64,000 bases of DNA from Bradyrhizobium sp. 164 (GCF_023073715.1 NZ_JADPKA010000029.1:310001-374000); one strand, 5' to 3'; shown: positions 45,429-56,236, numbered from the stretch's first letter. Translations and numbers: made by a program. The notes: a model not told the origin generated them from the sequence alone.

Positions 45429-46937
45429 ATGACAACCTGGCCCATCCTTTCGGTCACGACGTTCCTGCCGCTGGTCGGAGCGCTGATCGTCTATCTCAGC
45501 CGCGGCGATGACGAGGCGGCCAAGCGCAACTCGCGCTGGATTGCGCTCTGGACCACGCTGATCACCTTTGCGGTGTCGGTGATCCTGGTCATGCGCTTCG
45601 ATCCCGCAAACCCCGACTTCCAGTTCGTCGAGAAGGCGAACTGGCTCGCCACCGGCATCACCTACCACATGGGCGTCGACGGCATTTCGCTGCCGCTCGT
45701 GATCCTGACCACCGCGATCATGCCGTTCTGCATCATTGCGAGCTGGAAGGCGGTTACGAACCGCGTCCGCGAATACATGATGGCGTTCCTGATCCTGGAA
45801 ACGCTGATGATCGGCACCTTCTCGGCGCTCGATCTCGTGCTGTTCTACCTGTTCTTTGAAGGCGGCCTGATCCCGATGTTCCTGATCATCGGCGTCTGGG
45901 GCGGTCCGCGCCGGGTCTATGCGTCATTTAAGTTCTTCCTCTACACGCTGCTCGGCTCGGTCTTGATGCTGCTCGCCATCATGGCGCTGTATTGGAACGG
46001 CGGCACCACCGATATCCCGACCCTGATGCACACCGCCGTGCCGCGCTCCTTGCAGACCTGGGCGTGGCTGGCCTTCTTCGCCTCGTTCGCGGTGAAGATG
46101 CCGATGTGGCCGGTGCACACCTGGCTGCCCGACGCGCACGTCGAGGCGCCGACCGCGGGCTCGGTCGTCCTTGCCGCGATCCTCTTGAAGATGGGCGGCT
46201 ACGGCTTCCTGCGCTTCTCGCTGCCGATGTTCCCGCTGGCCTCGCATGACTTCGCGCCGCTGATCTTCACGCTCTCGGCCATCGCCATCATCTACACCTC
46301 GCTGGTGGCGTTGATGCAGGAGGACATGAAGAAGCTGATCGCGTACTCGTCCGTGGCGCATATGGGCTTCGTCACAATGGGCATCTTCGCCGGCACCATG
46401 CAGGGCGTCGCCGGCGGCATGTTCCAGATGATCTCGCACGGCATCGTCTCCGGTGCGCTGTTCCTCTGCGTCGGTGTCGTCTACGACCGCCTGCACACCC
46501 GCGAGATCGCGGCCTATGGCGGCCTCGTCAACCGGATGCCGCTCTACGCGATGACCTTCATGGTCTTCACCATGGCCAATGTCGGTCTGCCCGGGACGAG
46601 CGGCTTCGTCGGCGAGTTCATGACGCTGCTCGGCACCTTCAAGGTCTCGATCCCGACCGCGTTCTTCGCCACCTTCGGCGTGATCCTGTCGGCAGGTTAC
46701 GCGCTGTGGCTCTACCGCAAGGTCGTGTTCGGGGCGCTGGTCAAGCCGTCGCTGATGAGCATGAAAGATCTCACCTTGCGTGAATGCGTGACGCTGTTCC
46801 CGCTGATTGCGCTGACGATCCTGTTCGGTGTCTATCCGAAGCCGGTGCTCGACATGTCGGCCGCCTCGGTCCAGCAACTCGTCAACAACTACAACACCGC
46901 TGTGACGGCCGTGAAGGCCGCCGCACTGCTCCAGTGA
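45429..46937 (+). CDS. nuoM: NADH-quinone oxidoreductase subunit M
   Basis: Antiporter-like proton-pumping subunit, 502 residues, 14 helices. [40 protein letters not shown] and [20 protein letters not shown] show the conserved Glu and Lys. It starts immediately after the nuoL stop. Confidence 0.96.
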   Translation: MTTWPILSVTTFLPLVGALIVYLSRGDDEAAKRNSRWIALWTTLITFAVSVILVMRFDPANPDFQFVEKANWLATGITYHMGVDGISLPLVILTTAIMPFCIIASWKAVTNRVREYMMAFLILETLMIGTFSALDLVLFYLFFEGGLIPMFLIIGVWGGPRRVYASFKFFLYTLLGSVLMLLAIMALYWNGGTTDIPTLMHTAVPRSLQTWAWLAFFASFAVKMPMWPVHTWLPDAHVEAPTAGSVVLAAILLKMGGYGFLRFSLPMFPLASHDFAPLIFTLSAIAIIYTSLVALMQEDMKKLIAYSSVAHMGFVTMGIFAGTMQGVAGGMFQMISHGIVSGALFLCVGVVYDRLHTREIAAYGGLVNRMPLYAMTFMVFTMANVGLPGTSGFVGEFMTLLGTFKVSIPTAFFATFGVILSAGYALWLYRKVVFGALVKPSLMSMKDLTLRECVTLFPLIALTILFGVYPKPVLDMSAASVQQLVNNYNTAVTAVKAAALLQ

Positions 46938-46959
46938 TCGGGCAGGTCAGGATATCGCC

Positions 46960-48396
46960 ATGAGCTTTGAGACTGCAGGATATCAATTGGCGCCGGTGCT
47001 GCCCGAGCTCGTGCTCGCGGTCGGCGCGATGGCGCTCCTGATGCTGGGAGCCTATCGCGGGCAGGGGACGACCAAGACCGTCACCTCGCTGGCGGTGGTG
47101 CTGCTCATCGTAGTCGGCGCGCTCGTCTACATGCAGCCCGCGGGCAAGCAGGTCACTTTCGGCGGCAGCTTCATCGTCGACGATTTCGCCCGCTTCATGA
47201 AGATCCTGGCCTTGATCGGCTCGGCGGTGACACTGGTGCTCTCGACCGAGTTCCTGTCCGATCCGTCGCGGCGGATCTTCGAATATTCGATCCTGGTGCT
47301 GCTCTCGACGCTCGGCATGATGGTGCTGATCTCGGCCGGCGATCTGATCTCGCTCTATCTCGGCCTCGAATTGATGTCGCTGGCGCTCTATGTCGTGGCG
47401 GCCTCGAACCGCGACAATGCCAAGTCGACCGAAGCCGGCCTGAAGTATTTTGTGCTCGGCGCGCTGTCCTCGGGCATGCTGCTCTACGGCGCCTCGCTGG
47501 TCTATGGCTTCACCGGCACGGTCAGCTTCACCGGCATCGCATCGGCAGCGACGGTCTCGAATGTCGGCCTCGTCTTTGGCCTGGTCTTCCTGCTCGCCGG
47601 CCTCTGCTTCAAGGTCTCCGCCGTGCCGTTCCACATGTGGACGCCGGACGTATATGAAGGCGCGCCGACGCCGGTTACCGCCTTCTTCGCCTCGGCGCCG
47701 AAGGTGGCCGCGCTTGCGGTCTTCACCCGCGTCACGCTAACCGCATTCCCCGGCATCGTCTCGCAGTGGCAGCAGATCCTGGTGTTCGTGGCGATCGCCT
47801 CGATGGCGCTCGGCTCCTTCGCCGCGATCGGCCAGAGCAACATCAAGCGCCTGATGGCGTACTCTTCGATCGGCCACATGGGCTTCGCGCTGGTCGGCCT
47901 CGCCTCCGGCACGGTCGAAGGTGCGCAAGGCGTGTTGATGTACATCGTGATCTATGTCGCGATGACGCTCGGCTCGTTCTCGATCATCCTTGCCATGCGG
48001 CGCAACGGCCAGGCCGTGGAGCAGATCAGCGATTTCGCAGGTCTATCGCGGACCAATCCGCTGCTCGCCTTCATGTTCGCGATGCTGCTGTTCTCGCTCG
48101 CCGGCATCCCGCCGCTCGCCGGCTTCTTCGCGAAATGGTACGTCTTCGTCGCTGCCATCAAGGCGAACCTGTTCACGCTCGCTGTCATCGGCGTGCTGAC
48201 CAGCGTCGTCGGCGCCTACTACTATCTCGCCATCGTCAAAACGATGTACTTTGACGAGCCGGCCGGCCAGGTCGATCCTGTTAGGATCGAGGTGCGGACG
48301 GTGCTGGCGGTCGCGGGCTTGTTCAACCTGCTGTTTGCGCTGTTCGCGGGGCCCGTCGTGAGCGTCGCCTCCGCCGCGGCAAAGTCGCTGTTCTAG
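46960..48396 (+). CDS. nuoN: NADH-quinone oxidoreductase subunit N
   Basis: Antiporter-like proton-pumping subunit, 478 residues, 14 helices. [40 protein letters not shown] and [20 protein letters not shown] are diagnostic. birA follows 1 bp after its stop, so the operon continues. Confidence 0.96.
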   Translation: MSFETAGYQLAPVLPELVLAVGAMALLMLGAYRGQGTTKTVTSLAVVLLIVVGALVYMQPAGKQVTFGGSFIVDDFARFMKILALIGSAVTLVLSTEFLSDPSRRIFEYSILVLLSTLGMMVLISAGDLISLYLGLELMSLALYVVAASNRDNAKSTEAGLKYFVLGALSSGMLLYGASLVYGFTGTVSFTGIASAATVSNVGLVFGLVFLLAGLCFKVSAVPFHMWTPDVYEGAPTPVTAFFASAPKVAALAVFTRVTLTAFPGIVSQWQQILVFVAIASMALGSFAAIGQSNIKRLMAYSSIGHMGFALVGLASGTVEGAQGVLMYIVIYVAMTLGSFSIILAMRRNGQAVEQISDFAGLSRTNPLLAFMFAMLLFSLAGIPPLAGFFAKWYVFVAAIKANLFTLAVIGVLTSVVGAYYYLAIVKTMYFDEPAGQVDPVRIEVRTVLAVAGLFNLLFALFAGPVVSVASAAAKSLF

Positions 48397-48397
48397 A

Positions 48398-49204
48398 ATG
48401 GGGTTCGCGCTCGGTCCTCGTGCACAATCGGCGGGCTACAAGCTCGCGGCCTTCGAACGGACCGGCTCGACCAATACCGACGCGATCGAGCACGCCCGCG
48501 CCGGCGAACGCGGCCCGATGTGGTTCGTCACGTCCGAGCAGACCGCCGGCCGCGGCCGGCGCCAGCGCGCCTGGATCGCGCCTCGGGGCAATCTCGCTGC
48601 CAGCATCCTCGAAGTCATGGACGTCGCCCCTGCCGTCGCCGCGACGCTCGGCTTTGCCGCCGGGCTCGCGGAGGAGACGGCGCTCGAGAAGGTCAGCCTG
48701 GAGGCGGCGCTCCGCCTCGGCGAGGGTCGTCCCCGCTATGCCCTGAAATGGCCGAACGACGTGCTTGCCGGCGGCAAGAAGCTGGTCGGCATTGCGCTCG
48801 AGGCCGAGGCCATTGGCGATCGCCTTGCTGTGGTCGTCGGCATCGGAACCAATGTCGTCGCCGCGCCCGAGGGCACGCCGACGCCGGCGGTGTCGCTGGC
48901 CGCGCTCGGTGTCCAGATCAGCGCGGAGGAGTTGTTTGCCGCCCTGTCCGACGCCTGGGTCGAGTTCCGCGGGATCTGGGACAATGGCCGCGGCTTTGCC
49001 GAGATCCGCAGGCTCTGGCTGCAACGCGCAGCCGGTCTCGGCGAGAAGGTCGCAATCCACACAGGAGCGACGACGCTGGAAGGCATTTTTGACACCATCG
49101 ATGACACCGGCTGCCTGATCGTCCGCACCGCGGAGGGGCGGCGGGTGCCGGTCGCAGCGGGCGAGGTGTTCTTCGGCCCGGCCGCCTCCGTGGGAGCTGC
49201 GTGA
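48398..49204 (+). CDS. birA: Biotin--[acetyl-CoA-carboxylase] ligase
   Basis: Cytosolic enzyme that makes biotinyl-AMP and transfers biotin to BCCP, 268 residues. FERTGSTNTDAIEHARAGER and TSEQTAGRGRRQRAWIAPRG carry the GRGRxxR biotinyl-AMP loop; LKWPNDVLAGGKKLVGIALE carries the KWPND motif. There is no N-terminal DNA-binding domain, so it is a monofunctional (group I) enzyme without repressor function. The stop overlaps the RNase J start by 1 bp. Confidence 0.95.
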   Translation: MGFALGPRAQSAGYKLAAFERTGSTNTDAIEHARAGERGPMWFVTSEQTAGRGRRQRAWIAPRGNLAASILEVMDVAPAVAATLGFAAGLAEETALEKVSLEAALRLGEGRPRYALKWPNDVLAGGKKLVGIALEAEAIGDRLAVVVGIGTNVVAAPEGTPTPAVSLAALGVQISAEELFAALSDAWVEFRGIWDNGRGFAEIRRLWLQRAAGLGEKVAIHTGATTLEGIFDTIDDTGCLIVRTAEGRRVPVAAGEVFFGPAASVGAA

Positions 49205-50874
49205 TGGCGAGGCCCGACGAACTCGTGTTTGCGCCACTCGGCGGTGTCGGCGAGATCGGCATGAACCTGTCGATCTACGGCCTCGGCAACCGCCACCAGC
49301 GCGCCTGGCTCGCGGTCGATCTCGGCGTCTCCTTCGGCGACGAGGAGCACCTGCCGGGCATCGACCTGATCATGCCGGACATCTCTTTCCTGGAGAAGGA
49401 ACGCAAGAATCTGATGGGTCTGGTGCTGACCCACGCCCATGAGGATCATTTCGGCGCCATCATCGATCTCTGGCCGAAGCTGCAATGCCCGATCTACGCA
49501 ACCAAGTTCAGCGCGGCGTTGTTCGAGGCCAAATGCGCCGCCGAGCGCGGTGCTCCGAACATTCCGGTGACGGTGGTCCCGTCGGGGGGCCGCGTCGATG
49601 TCGGCCCGTTCAACGTCGAGTTCATCCCGATGGCGCACTCGATTCCGGAAGCGCACGCGCTGGCGATCCACACCGAGGTCGGCATCGTGCTGCACACCGG
49701 CGACTGGAAGATCGACCCGACCCCGACGCTGGGGGCCCCGACCGACGAGAAGCGCCTGCGCGAGCTGGGCGAGGAGGGCGTGCTCGCCCTGATCGGCGAT
49801 TCCACCAACGCCGTGCGCGACGGCCGCTCGCCGTCGGAGGCCGAGGTCGCCAGAACCATTATCGATCTGGTCAAGGCCGCCAAGGGCCGCGTAGCGGTGA
49901 CGACGTTCGCCTCCAACGTCGCCCGCATCAAGGCCGTGGCTGAGGCTGCGAAAGCCGCCGACCGCGAGGTTGTCGTGGTCGGCCGCGCCATGGAGCGCGT
50001 GGTGCAGGTCGCGCGCGAGACCGGTTATCTCGACGGCGTGCAGAATTTCCGCTCACCCGACATTTACGGCCATCTTCCGCAGGACAAGGTGCTGGCGCTG
50101 TGCACCGGCAGTCAGGGTGAGCCGCGCGCGGCGCTAGCGCGCATCGCCAATGACGATCATCCCGAGATCACGCTCAACCGCGGCGACAGCGTCATCTTCT
50201 CCTCGCGCACCATTCCCGGCAACGAGAAAGCGGTCGGCTCGATCATCAACAATCTGGTGCTCCAGGGCGTCGAGATCATCACCGACCGCGAGCATCTGGT
50301 CCATGTCTCCGGCCATCCCCGCCGCGACGAGTTGCGCGACCTGATCTCCTGGGTGAAGCCGCAGCTCCTGATCCCCGTCCATGGCGAGGCCCTGCACCTG
50401 CACGAGCACGCAAAGCTCGCGCGCGCCGCCGGCGTGCCGCGCGTGCTGGTCTGCCGCAACGGCGACCTCGTCAAGCTCGGTCCCGGCGATCCCGGCATCA
50501 TCGGCGAGGTGCCGTCGGGCCGTCTCTACAAGGACGGCACGATTTTGGAGGACTCCAAGTCCCGCGCGGTGGTCGAGCGGCGGCGCATGGCCTTTTCCGG
50601 TTGCGCCTTCGTTGCTGTCGCCATGACGGAGCAGGGCGAGCTCGCCGATGATCCCGAGATCGATCTGGTCGGAATCCCCGAGAAGAACAGGGCGGGTGAG
50701 GCCTTCGATGACATCGTCTTCGACGCCGTGGTCTCTACCATCGAGAGCCTGCCGCGGCCGCGCCGCCGCGATCCGGACGCGCTGGCTGAATCGGTACGAC
50801 GCGCTGTCCGGGCCGTGATCAACGAACATTGGGGCAAAAAGCCCCCCTGTCTGGTACACGTGCTGACAGTTTGA
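49204..50874 (+). CDS. rnj: Ribonuclease J (metallo-beta-lactamase/beta-CASP)
   Basis: RNA-processing nuclease with endo- and 5'-exonuclease activity in the family, 556 residues. The zinc-binding motif is LTHAHEDHFGAI (about 74-85), followed by a further His in HSIPEAHALAIHT and D in HTGDWKID. The beta-CASP region has VVVVGRAMERVVQVARETGY and the C-terminal SGHPRRDELRDLISWVKPQL carries the late His. The ATG at 49204 overlaps birA; GTG at 49201 is an alternative. The same operon arrangement is common in alphaproteobacteria. Confidence 0.93.
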   Translation: MARPDELVFAPLGGVGEIGMNLSIYGLGNRHQRAWLAVDLGVSFGDEEHLPGIDLIMPDISFLEKERKNLMGLVLTHAHEDHFGAIIDLWPKLQCPIYATKFSAALFEAKCAAERGAPNIPVTVVPSGGRVDVGPFNVEFIPMAHSIPEAHALAIHTEVGIVLHTGDWKIDPTPTLGAPTDEKRLRELGEEGVLALIGDSTNAVRDGRSPSEAEVARTIIDLVKAAKGRVAVTTFASNVARIKAVAEAAKAADREVVVVGRAMERVVQVARETGYLDGVQNFRSPDIYGHLPQDKVLALCTGSQGEPRAALARIANDDHPEITLNRGDSVIFSSRTIPGNEKAVGSIINNLVLQGVEIITDREHLVHVSGHPRRDELRDLISWVKPQLLIPVHGEALHLHEHAKLARAAGVPRVLVCRNGDLVKLGPGDPGIIGEVPSGRLYKDGTILEDSKSRAVVERRRMAFSGCAFVAVAMTEQGELADDPEIDLVGIPEKNRAGEAFDDIVFDAVVSTIESLPRPRRRDPDALAESVRRAVRAVINEHWGKKPPCLVHVLTV

Positions 50875-50884
50875 GGAGGGGAAG

Positions 50885-51289
50885 ATGCTGGGCCGGCTCA
50901 ACCATGTGGCGATCGCGACCAAGGACGCTGTCAAGGCGGCCAAGATCTATGGCGCGGCGTTCGGGGTGCAAATTTCGGAAGCCGTCGCGCTGCCCGAGCA
51001 TGGCGTCACTACCGTGTTCGTGACGCTGCCTAACACCAAGATCGAGTTCATCGAGCCCTATGGCGAGGCCTCGCCGATCGCCAAATTCCTCGAGCGCAAC
51101 GCCGACGGCGGCATTCATCATGTGTGCTACGAGGTCGTCGACATCATCGCCTCGCGCGACACCTTGGTGAAGGAGGGTGCGCGCGTGCTCGGCGACGGTG
51201 TGCCCAAGATCGGCGCCCACGGCAAGCCGGTGCTGTTCCTGCACCCCAAGGATTTTTCCGGCGCGCTGGTCGAGATCGAGCAGGCATAA
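50885..51289 (+). CDS. mce: Methylmalonyl-CoA epimerase
   Basis: 134 residues, a vicinal oxygen chelate fold. It interconverts (2R)- and (2S)-methylmalonyl-CoA in propionate and branched-chain catabolism. Metal ligands sit in LNHVAIATKD (His), GIHHVCYEVVD (His) and the C-terminal GALVEIEQA (Glu); KPVLFLHPKDFSG is conserved. It starts 10 bp after RNase J. Confidence 0.93.
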   Translation: MLGRLNHVAIATKDAVKAAKIYGAAFGVQISEAVALPEHGVTTVFVTLPNTKIEFIEPYGEASPIAKFLERNADGGIHHVCYEVVDIIASRDTLVKEGARVLGDGVPKIGAHGKPVLFLHPKDFSGALVEIEQA

Positions 51290-51298
51290 GGCCGCCCC

Positions 51299-51574
51299 AT
51301 GGCCATCCAGATATCGACCGCCATCGCGATCTACTTCGTCATCTGGTGGGTCGCGCTGTTCCTGACGCTGCCGTTCGGCGTGCGTAGCCAGCATGAGGAC
51401 GGCGTCGGTGCGCCTGGCACCGATCCTGGCGCGCCAATCCTGACGCGGATGGGACGCAAGCTGATCTGGACCACGATCATCTCGGCGATCATCTATGGGC
51501 TAGGCATGATGGCCTATCACGCCGGCTATCTGTCGATCGAGCGCCTGTCGAAGATGATGGGAATGCCGTTTTAG
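51299..51574 (+). CDS. DUF1467 family small membrane protein
   Basis: 91 residues, two membrane segments (about 6-28, STAIAIYFVIWWVALFLTLP, and about 58-78, WTTIISAIIYGLGMMAYHAG). The block PFGVRSQHEDGVGAPGTDPG between them is the family signature. It is commonly the last gene after mce in alphaproteobacteria. Function unknown. Confidence 0.9.
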   Translation: MAIQISTAIAIYFVIWWVALFLTLPFGVRSQHEDGVGAPGTDPGAPILTRMGRKLIWTTIISAIIYGLGMMAYHAGYLSIERLSKMMGMPF

Positions 51575-51629
51575 CTTATCTCTCAACTGAGCGGGACTAC
51601 CCAGTCTTGCGAGCGGTTTCCGTGCGGCC

Positions 51630-51763
51630 CATCCTTCGAGACGCCGGCCTTTGGCGGGCCCTCAGGGATGAGGACCGAGTGCGCGGTAGCAGTTCCAACG
51701 CGCGCCGATGTCCGTTAGCCTCATTCTGAGGAGACCGCGAAGCGGTCGTCTCGAAGGACGAGG
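51630..51763. repeat. Pair of inverted palindromic repeat elements
   Basis: 51630-51673 (catccttcgagacg ... ctcagggatgagg) and 51719-51763 (cctcattctgaggagac ... tctcgaaggacgagg) are inverted copies of one motif, each with its own internal palindrome. Such elements are abundant between Bradyrhizobium genes. Confidence 0.6.
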
Positions 51764-51814
51764 CGTGCGCGCTCCTCTCGCCTGGAATTTTGTGCTTTTT
51801 TATTGGGGGGACGA

Positions 51815-52162
51815 ATGACTTTTCAGCGGGTCGTTGTTGCGCTTCTGGTCCTGATCGTCGCCGGTCTCGGTGCCATCGGCTATGTCGAATGGAAGATGGC
51901 GGTGCAGGTGCGCACCCTGAAGGCGTTCGTCGAGGGCTACGTCTTCAACGAAGCCGTGATGGCCTGCGAGCAGGCCAAGAGCTCGACGCCGTTCAAATGG
52001 AACGGCGGCAAGAGCACGTCGGTGATCGGCCTGAACTCGGTCAAGCTCGACAAATACACCGTCAGCGCCAGCTACACCCTGGTGGCGGATAGCATCTATT
52101 GTGATTACGATCCGATCAAAAGAAAGGCCGAGATCGGCTCGAGCTTCCTGGAGCGGGAGTAA
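51815..52162 (+). CDS. Membrane-anchored hypothetical protein
   Basis: 115 residues from ATG 51815 (ribosome site attggggggac). One N-terminal membrane segment (about 5-24, VVVALLVLIVAGLGAIGYVE) leaves the rest periplasmic, with two Cys (MACEQ about 50 and IYCDY about 96) that could pair. Mature part is short and beta-rich. Single-gene transcript by position; function unknown. Confidence 0.65.
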   Translation: MTFQRVVVALLVLIVAGLGAIGYVEWKMAVQVRTLKAFVEGYVFNEAVMACEQAKSSTPFKWNGGKSTSVIGLNSVKLDKYTVSASYTLVADSIYCDYDPIKRKAEIGSSFLERE

Positions 52163-52197
52163 CGATCCGGCCACGCCAAACATGGGATGGGATCGTT

Positions 52198-53497
52198 ATG
52201 GTCGAGGCGCAGGCGGGGGACTACCGAATTCTGCATGAGGCGGCGTTGCGGGATTATCTCGCAGGCCTGCCGGAGCTTAGGGCACTGCTCGGCGGCGAGC
52301 CGCCATCCTGGGCGATCACCGAGGTCGGCGACGGCAATCTCAACCTCGTCTTCATTGTCAAGGGCAATTGCGGCGGCATCGCGGTGAAGCAGGCGCTGCC
52401 CTATGTCCGCCTCGTTGGCGAGAGCTGGCCGCTGCCGCTGTCGCGGGCTCATTACGAATACCTGGCGCTGTCGAAGCAGGCCCAGCTCGCGCCGGGCCTC
52501 GTGCCGGCGCTGCTGCATCACAACGAGGCACTGGCGCTCACGATGATGGAGCTGCTCGAGCCCCACATCATCATGCGCAAGGGGTTGGTCGCGGCAACGC
52601 AATATCCGCACTTTGTCGACGACATCACCACCTTCATGGCGAGGACCTTGTTCTTCACCTCCGACCTAGCGCTCTCCGCGGCCGAGAAGAAGCAGGGCAT
52701 CGCGGCCTTCGCCGGCAACCATGCGCTGTGCAAGATCACCGAGGACCTGATCTTCACCGATCCCTACCGCATCGCCGAGCAGAACCGCTGGACCGCGCCG
52801 TATCTCGACGGCCTGGCGGCAAGCCTCCGCGATGACATGGAGCTGCATGTGGCGATCTCCCCGCCTCAAGCTGAAGTTCATGGCAAGCCCCGAGGCGCTG
52901 ATTCACGGCGACCTCCACACCGGCTCGATCATGGTGACGGAGAGCGAGACCCATGTGATCGACCCCGAATTCGCGTTCTACGGCCCGATGGGGTTCGACG
53001 TCGGGGCCGTGCTCGCCAACCTCCTGATGGCCTATTTCGCCTCCGCCGGCCACGAGCGCTCGCCGGGCGAGCGCGCCGCATTCGAAGTCTGGGTGCTGGA
53101 GACGGTCGAGCAGGTCTGGCGCGAGTTCGCCCGCAAATTCCTCGACCTCTGGCGCGCCGGAGCCGAAGGCGATGCCTATCCCGTCTCGCTCTTTGCCGGC
53201 GAGCAGGGCGCCGCACGGCTGGAAGCCGAACGGCAGGCCTACATGCAGCGCCTGTTCGCCGACACGGTCGGCTTCGCAGCCGCAAAAATCATCCGCCGCA
53301 TCTTCGGGCTCGCCCACAACATCGATTTCGAGCTGATCGCGGACCTGCGCACGCGGGCGATCAGCGAAGCCCGCGCCGTACGGCTGGCGCGGGCGATGAT
53401 GGTGGAGGCGGGGGCGTTTGCAGCTATCGGCGACGTCACCAGTGCAGCGCGGAAACTGCGCGACTGGCAGCCGGAGTTCGCCGCCGGCCAGGCATGA
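52198..53497 (+). pseudogene. mtnK: S-methyl-5-thioribose kinase, frameshifted
   Basis: Methionine-salvage kinase that phosphorylates 5-methylthioribose. The N-terminal half (MVEAQAGDYRILHEAALRDY ... DLIFTDPYRIAEQNRWTAPY) runs to about 52858. The second half (LKLKFMASPEALIHGDLHTG, with HGDLHTGS catalytic loop and DPEFAFYGPMGFD metal loop) continues one base out of frame to 53497. The shift is at a cccc run (52859-52862); removing one C restores ~432 residues of normal length. mtnA is not adjacent. A sequencing error at this homopolymer is a serious alternative to a real pseudogene. Confidence 0.85.
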
Positions 53498-53515
53498 CGA
53501 ATTTGGACCCGGTCG

Positions 53516-53564
53516 GCGATCCGGCTTCACCTCTCCCCACGGGAAGAGGTGAAGCCCGGATCGC
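53516..53564. repeat. Large palindromic element downstream of mtnK
   Basis: gcgatccggcttcacctct pairs with agaggtgaagcccggatcgc (one-base bulge) around a 10-nt loop. It could act as a terminator for mtnK transcripts, or be a dispersed repeat. Confidence 0.55.
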
Positions 53565-53650
53565 ATAGGTCATTCCTTCAAGGCGCTTGCATTCGACATG
53601 CTGTGAATGGTCAACTCGCCGATCAGAGCACGCCTACATTGGGGGGACAC

Positions 53651-55240
53651 ATGATGTTCAGGACAATGGCGATCGTTGCTGGCTTGGGACTGGCGCTTGC
53701 CGCCACGGCGGAGGCCCAGACACCGCGCAAGGGCGGAACCATCCGCATGACCGCGCCCTATGGCTCGAGTTTCACCAGCCTCGACATTCATACGACGCAG
53801 CGCGCGCAGGACGAGATCTACGCCAAGGCTCTGCACCGGTCGCTCTACATCTGGAATTCCACGGAAGGCAAGCCGGTTCTGGAGCTTGCCAAGGAGCACG
53901 TGGTCTCCGGCGGAGGCTTCGTTCACACCTTCAAGCTGCGGGACGACGCGTATTTCCACAATGGCCGCAAGATGACGGCCGACGACGTCATCTGGTCCTA
54001 CAATCGGATCATGGACGGCACCAAGGCCTATCCCGGCGCGCGCTTCGTGCGCGTGATCGAGGGCGCGGCCGCGGTCGAGAAGGGGGAGGCCAAAGAGATC
54101 TCCGGCCTGAAGAAGATCGACGACTTCACCCTGGAAATGAAGCTGACTGAGAAGGTCGATCCGGGCTTTTACTTCTTCAACGCGCTGACCTCGATCTATC
54201 CCGCCGACGAGGGCGCCAAGGAAAGCTTCATCCAGAAGCCGATCGGTCTTGGACCCTTCAAGTTCGTCGAGCACGTGCCGGGATCGCGTATCGTCCTGGA
54301 GCGGTGGGACCGGTTCTACAAGCCCGGCAAGCCCTATGCCGACAAGCTCATCGTCTCGATCATGGGCGAAGCCGCGGCCCGCGATGTCGCTTTCCGCAAC
54401 AAGGAGATCGACACGTCCGTGCTCGGGCCGGCGCAATATGTCGCCTATCAGGCCGACCCTGGCCTCAAGGGCACTATCGTCGAAGTCGCCGAGGTCTTCA
54501 CCCGTCACATGGGAATGAATCCGACCTTCAAGCCGTTCGCCGACAAGCGCGTCCGGCAGGCGATCAACCACGCGATCGATACCGACCTGATCATCAACAA
54601 GCTCGTCAAGGGCAAGGCCTATCGCGCCACGAGCTGGCTGCCTCTGACCTCGCCGCTCTACGACAAGGCGATGAAGCCCTACGCCTTCGATCCCGCGAAA
54701 GCAAAGCAGTTGCTCGCGGACGCCGGCTATCCCACCGGCTTTGAGTTCGAATGGACGACCAGTCAGAACGAAAGCTGGGGTCTGCCGATCGTCGAGGCCA
54801 TCATCCCGATGCTGGACCGCGTCGGCGTCAAGGTGAAGGTCAAGCAGGTCGAGACCGCAGTGTTGGCGGAGGTGATCCGCAAAGGCGACTTCCAGGCCTA
54901 TGTCTATTCCATGGCGACAGGCCCGGATCCCCAAGCGGCGCTGAAATGCTTCTACTCGTCGACGCCGCAATCAGCTTGCAATTACACGTCCTTCAAGAAC
55001 GCGGATTTCGACAAGCTGATCGACGAAGCCGGGCAGGCCGACGACGATGCAACACGCGACCAATTGCTCCGGAAGGCCAATGCTCTGCTCTATGAAGAGG
55101 CTCCGGTCTGGTTCTTCAACTACAACAAGGCGGTCATGGCGGTGCAGCCGTGGCTGAAGGGGATTCAGCTGAATGCGACGGAACTGACCCATCAAAATGT
55201 CGAGGACCTCTGGGTGGACGAGACGTCGCCCGCCAAGTGA
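53651..55240 (+). CDS. ABC transporter substrate-binding protein, peptide/nickel (family 5) type
   Basis: Periplasmic binding protein, ~529 residues, start ATG 53651 (or 53654) with ggggggaca upstream. Signal peptide (about 3-21, ending AEAQT). DppA/OppA family features are the opening KGGTIRMTAPYGSSFTSLDI, FKLRDDAYFHNGRKMTADDV, PIGLGPFKFVEHVPGSRIVL, and VRQAINHAIDTDLIINKLVK. It heads a five-gene importer operon. Ligand not determined; family members bind peptides, opines, metals or glycans. Confidence 0.92.
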   Translation: MMFRTMAIVAGLGLALAATAEAQTPRKGGTIRMTAPYGSSFTSLDIHTTQRAQDEIYAKALHRSLYIWNSTEGKPVLELAKEHVVSGGGFVHTFKLRDDAYFHNGRKMTADDVIWSYNRIMDGTKAYPGARFVRVIEGAAAVEKGEAKEISGLKKIDDFTLEMKLTEKVDPGFYFFNALTSIYPADEGAKESFIQKPIGLGPFKFVEHVPGSRIVLERWDRFYKPGKPYADKLIVSIMGEAAARDVAFRNKEIDTSVLGPAQYVAYQADPGLKGTIVEVAEVFTRHMGMNPTFKPFADKRVRQAINHAIDTDLIINKLVKGKAYRATSWLPLTSPLYDKAMKPYAFDPAKAKQLLADAGYPTGFEFEWTTSQNESWGLPIVEAIIPMLDRVGVKVKVKQVETAVLAEVIRKGDFQAYVYSMATGPDPQAALKCFYSSTPQSACNYTSFKNADFDKLIDEAGQADDDATRDQLLRKANALLYEEAPVWFFNYNKAVMAVQPWLKGIQLNATELTHQNVEDLWVDETSPAK

Positions 55241-55300
55241 CCCGCGCTCTCACCCTCCCACCATCGCAAGAAGCGACGGAGGGAGGGAGGAACAGTTGCA

Positions 55301-56236
55301 ATGCTCGCCTTCCTGATCCGCCGAATCCTGCAAACCGTTCCGACCGTGCTGGCCGTGGTGCTGGTGGTCTTCGTCCTGTTCAGCGTGGTCCCTGGCAGCA
55401 TCGTATCGAGCATGAGCGATGACGGCCGCGGTGCAGCGGACCCGCAGGTCGTGGAGCGCATGAAAAAGCAGCTCGGCCTCGACGATCCCGTTTACATGCG
55501 CTTTGGCGCCTACATCGGCAAGCTTGCGACAGGTGATCTGGGGACCTCGTTCCGGACCCGCGAGCCGATCACGACCATGATCGCAAAACGGATGTGGCCG
55601 ACGCTGCAATTGATATTCGCAGCCTTGACGTTTGCGATCGCGATCGGCGTTCCGCTCGGCTTTGTCGCAGCATTGCGACCGGGCGGCATCGTCGACACGG
55701 TCTCCATGGTCGTCGCCGTGTCGGGCCTTTCGATGGCCAAATTCTGGCTCGGGCTGCTGTTGATGTACCTGTTCGCCTTGAAGCTTGGCTGGCTGCCGAG
55801 CTTCGGCTATGGCGACGGCAGCCTCAAATATCTGATCCTGCCGGCCGTGACGCTTGGCGTCTCGCCGATGGCGCTGCTGGCCCGGACGACGCGCGCCGCC
55901 GTGCTCGAGATCATGACCGCCGATTTTGTCCGCACCGCGCGCTCCAAGGGCATGAGCGAGACCCGTGTCGTGAAGTGGCATGTGATGCGCAACGCGCTCG
56001 TCCTGATTCTCACGACAATGGGCCTGCAATTCGGCGCGTTGATGGGGCAAGCCGTCGTCGTCGAGAAATTGTTCTCATGGCCGGGCATCGGCTCGCTGCT
56101 GGTCGACAGTGTCCTCCAGCGCGACATTCCGGCCGTCCAGGGCTCAATTCTCGTGGTGGTGCTGTTCTTTCTCGCGCTCAATTTGCTGATCGACGTGCTC
56201 TACGGCGTGATCGATCCCAGGATCAGATACGCATGA
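55301..56236 (+). CDS. ABC transporter permease, DppB type
   Basis: Inner-membrane permease, 311 residues, six helices. Typical start MLAFLIRRILQTVPTVLAVV, then MKKQLGLDDPVYMRFGAYIG, GDLGTSFRTREPITTMIAKR, and the EAA coupling loop near VRTARSKGMSETRVVKWHVM. It overlaps the next permease in an ATGA junction. Confidence 0.94.
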   Translation: MLAFLIRRILQTVPTVLAVVLVVFVLFSVVPGSIVSSMSDDGRGAADPQVVERMKKQLGLDDPVYMRFGAYIGKLATGDLGTSFRTREPITTMIAKRMWPTLQLIFAALTFAIAIGVPLGFVAALRPGGIVDTVSMVVAVSGLSMAKFWLGLLLMYLFALKLGWLPSFGYGDGSLKYLILPAVTLGVSPMALLARTTRAAVLEIMTADFVRTARSKGMSETRVVKWHVMRNALVLILTTMGLQFGALMGQAVVVEKLFSWPGIGSLLVDSVLQRDIPAVQGSILVVVLFFLALNLLIDVLYGVIDPRIRYA

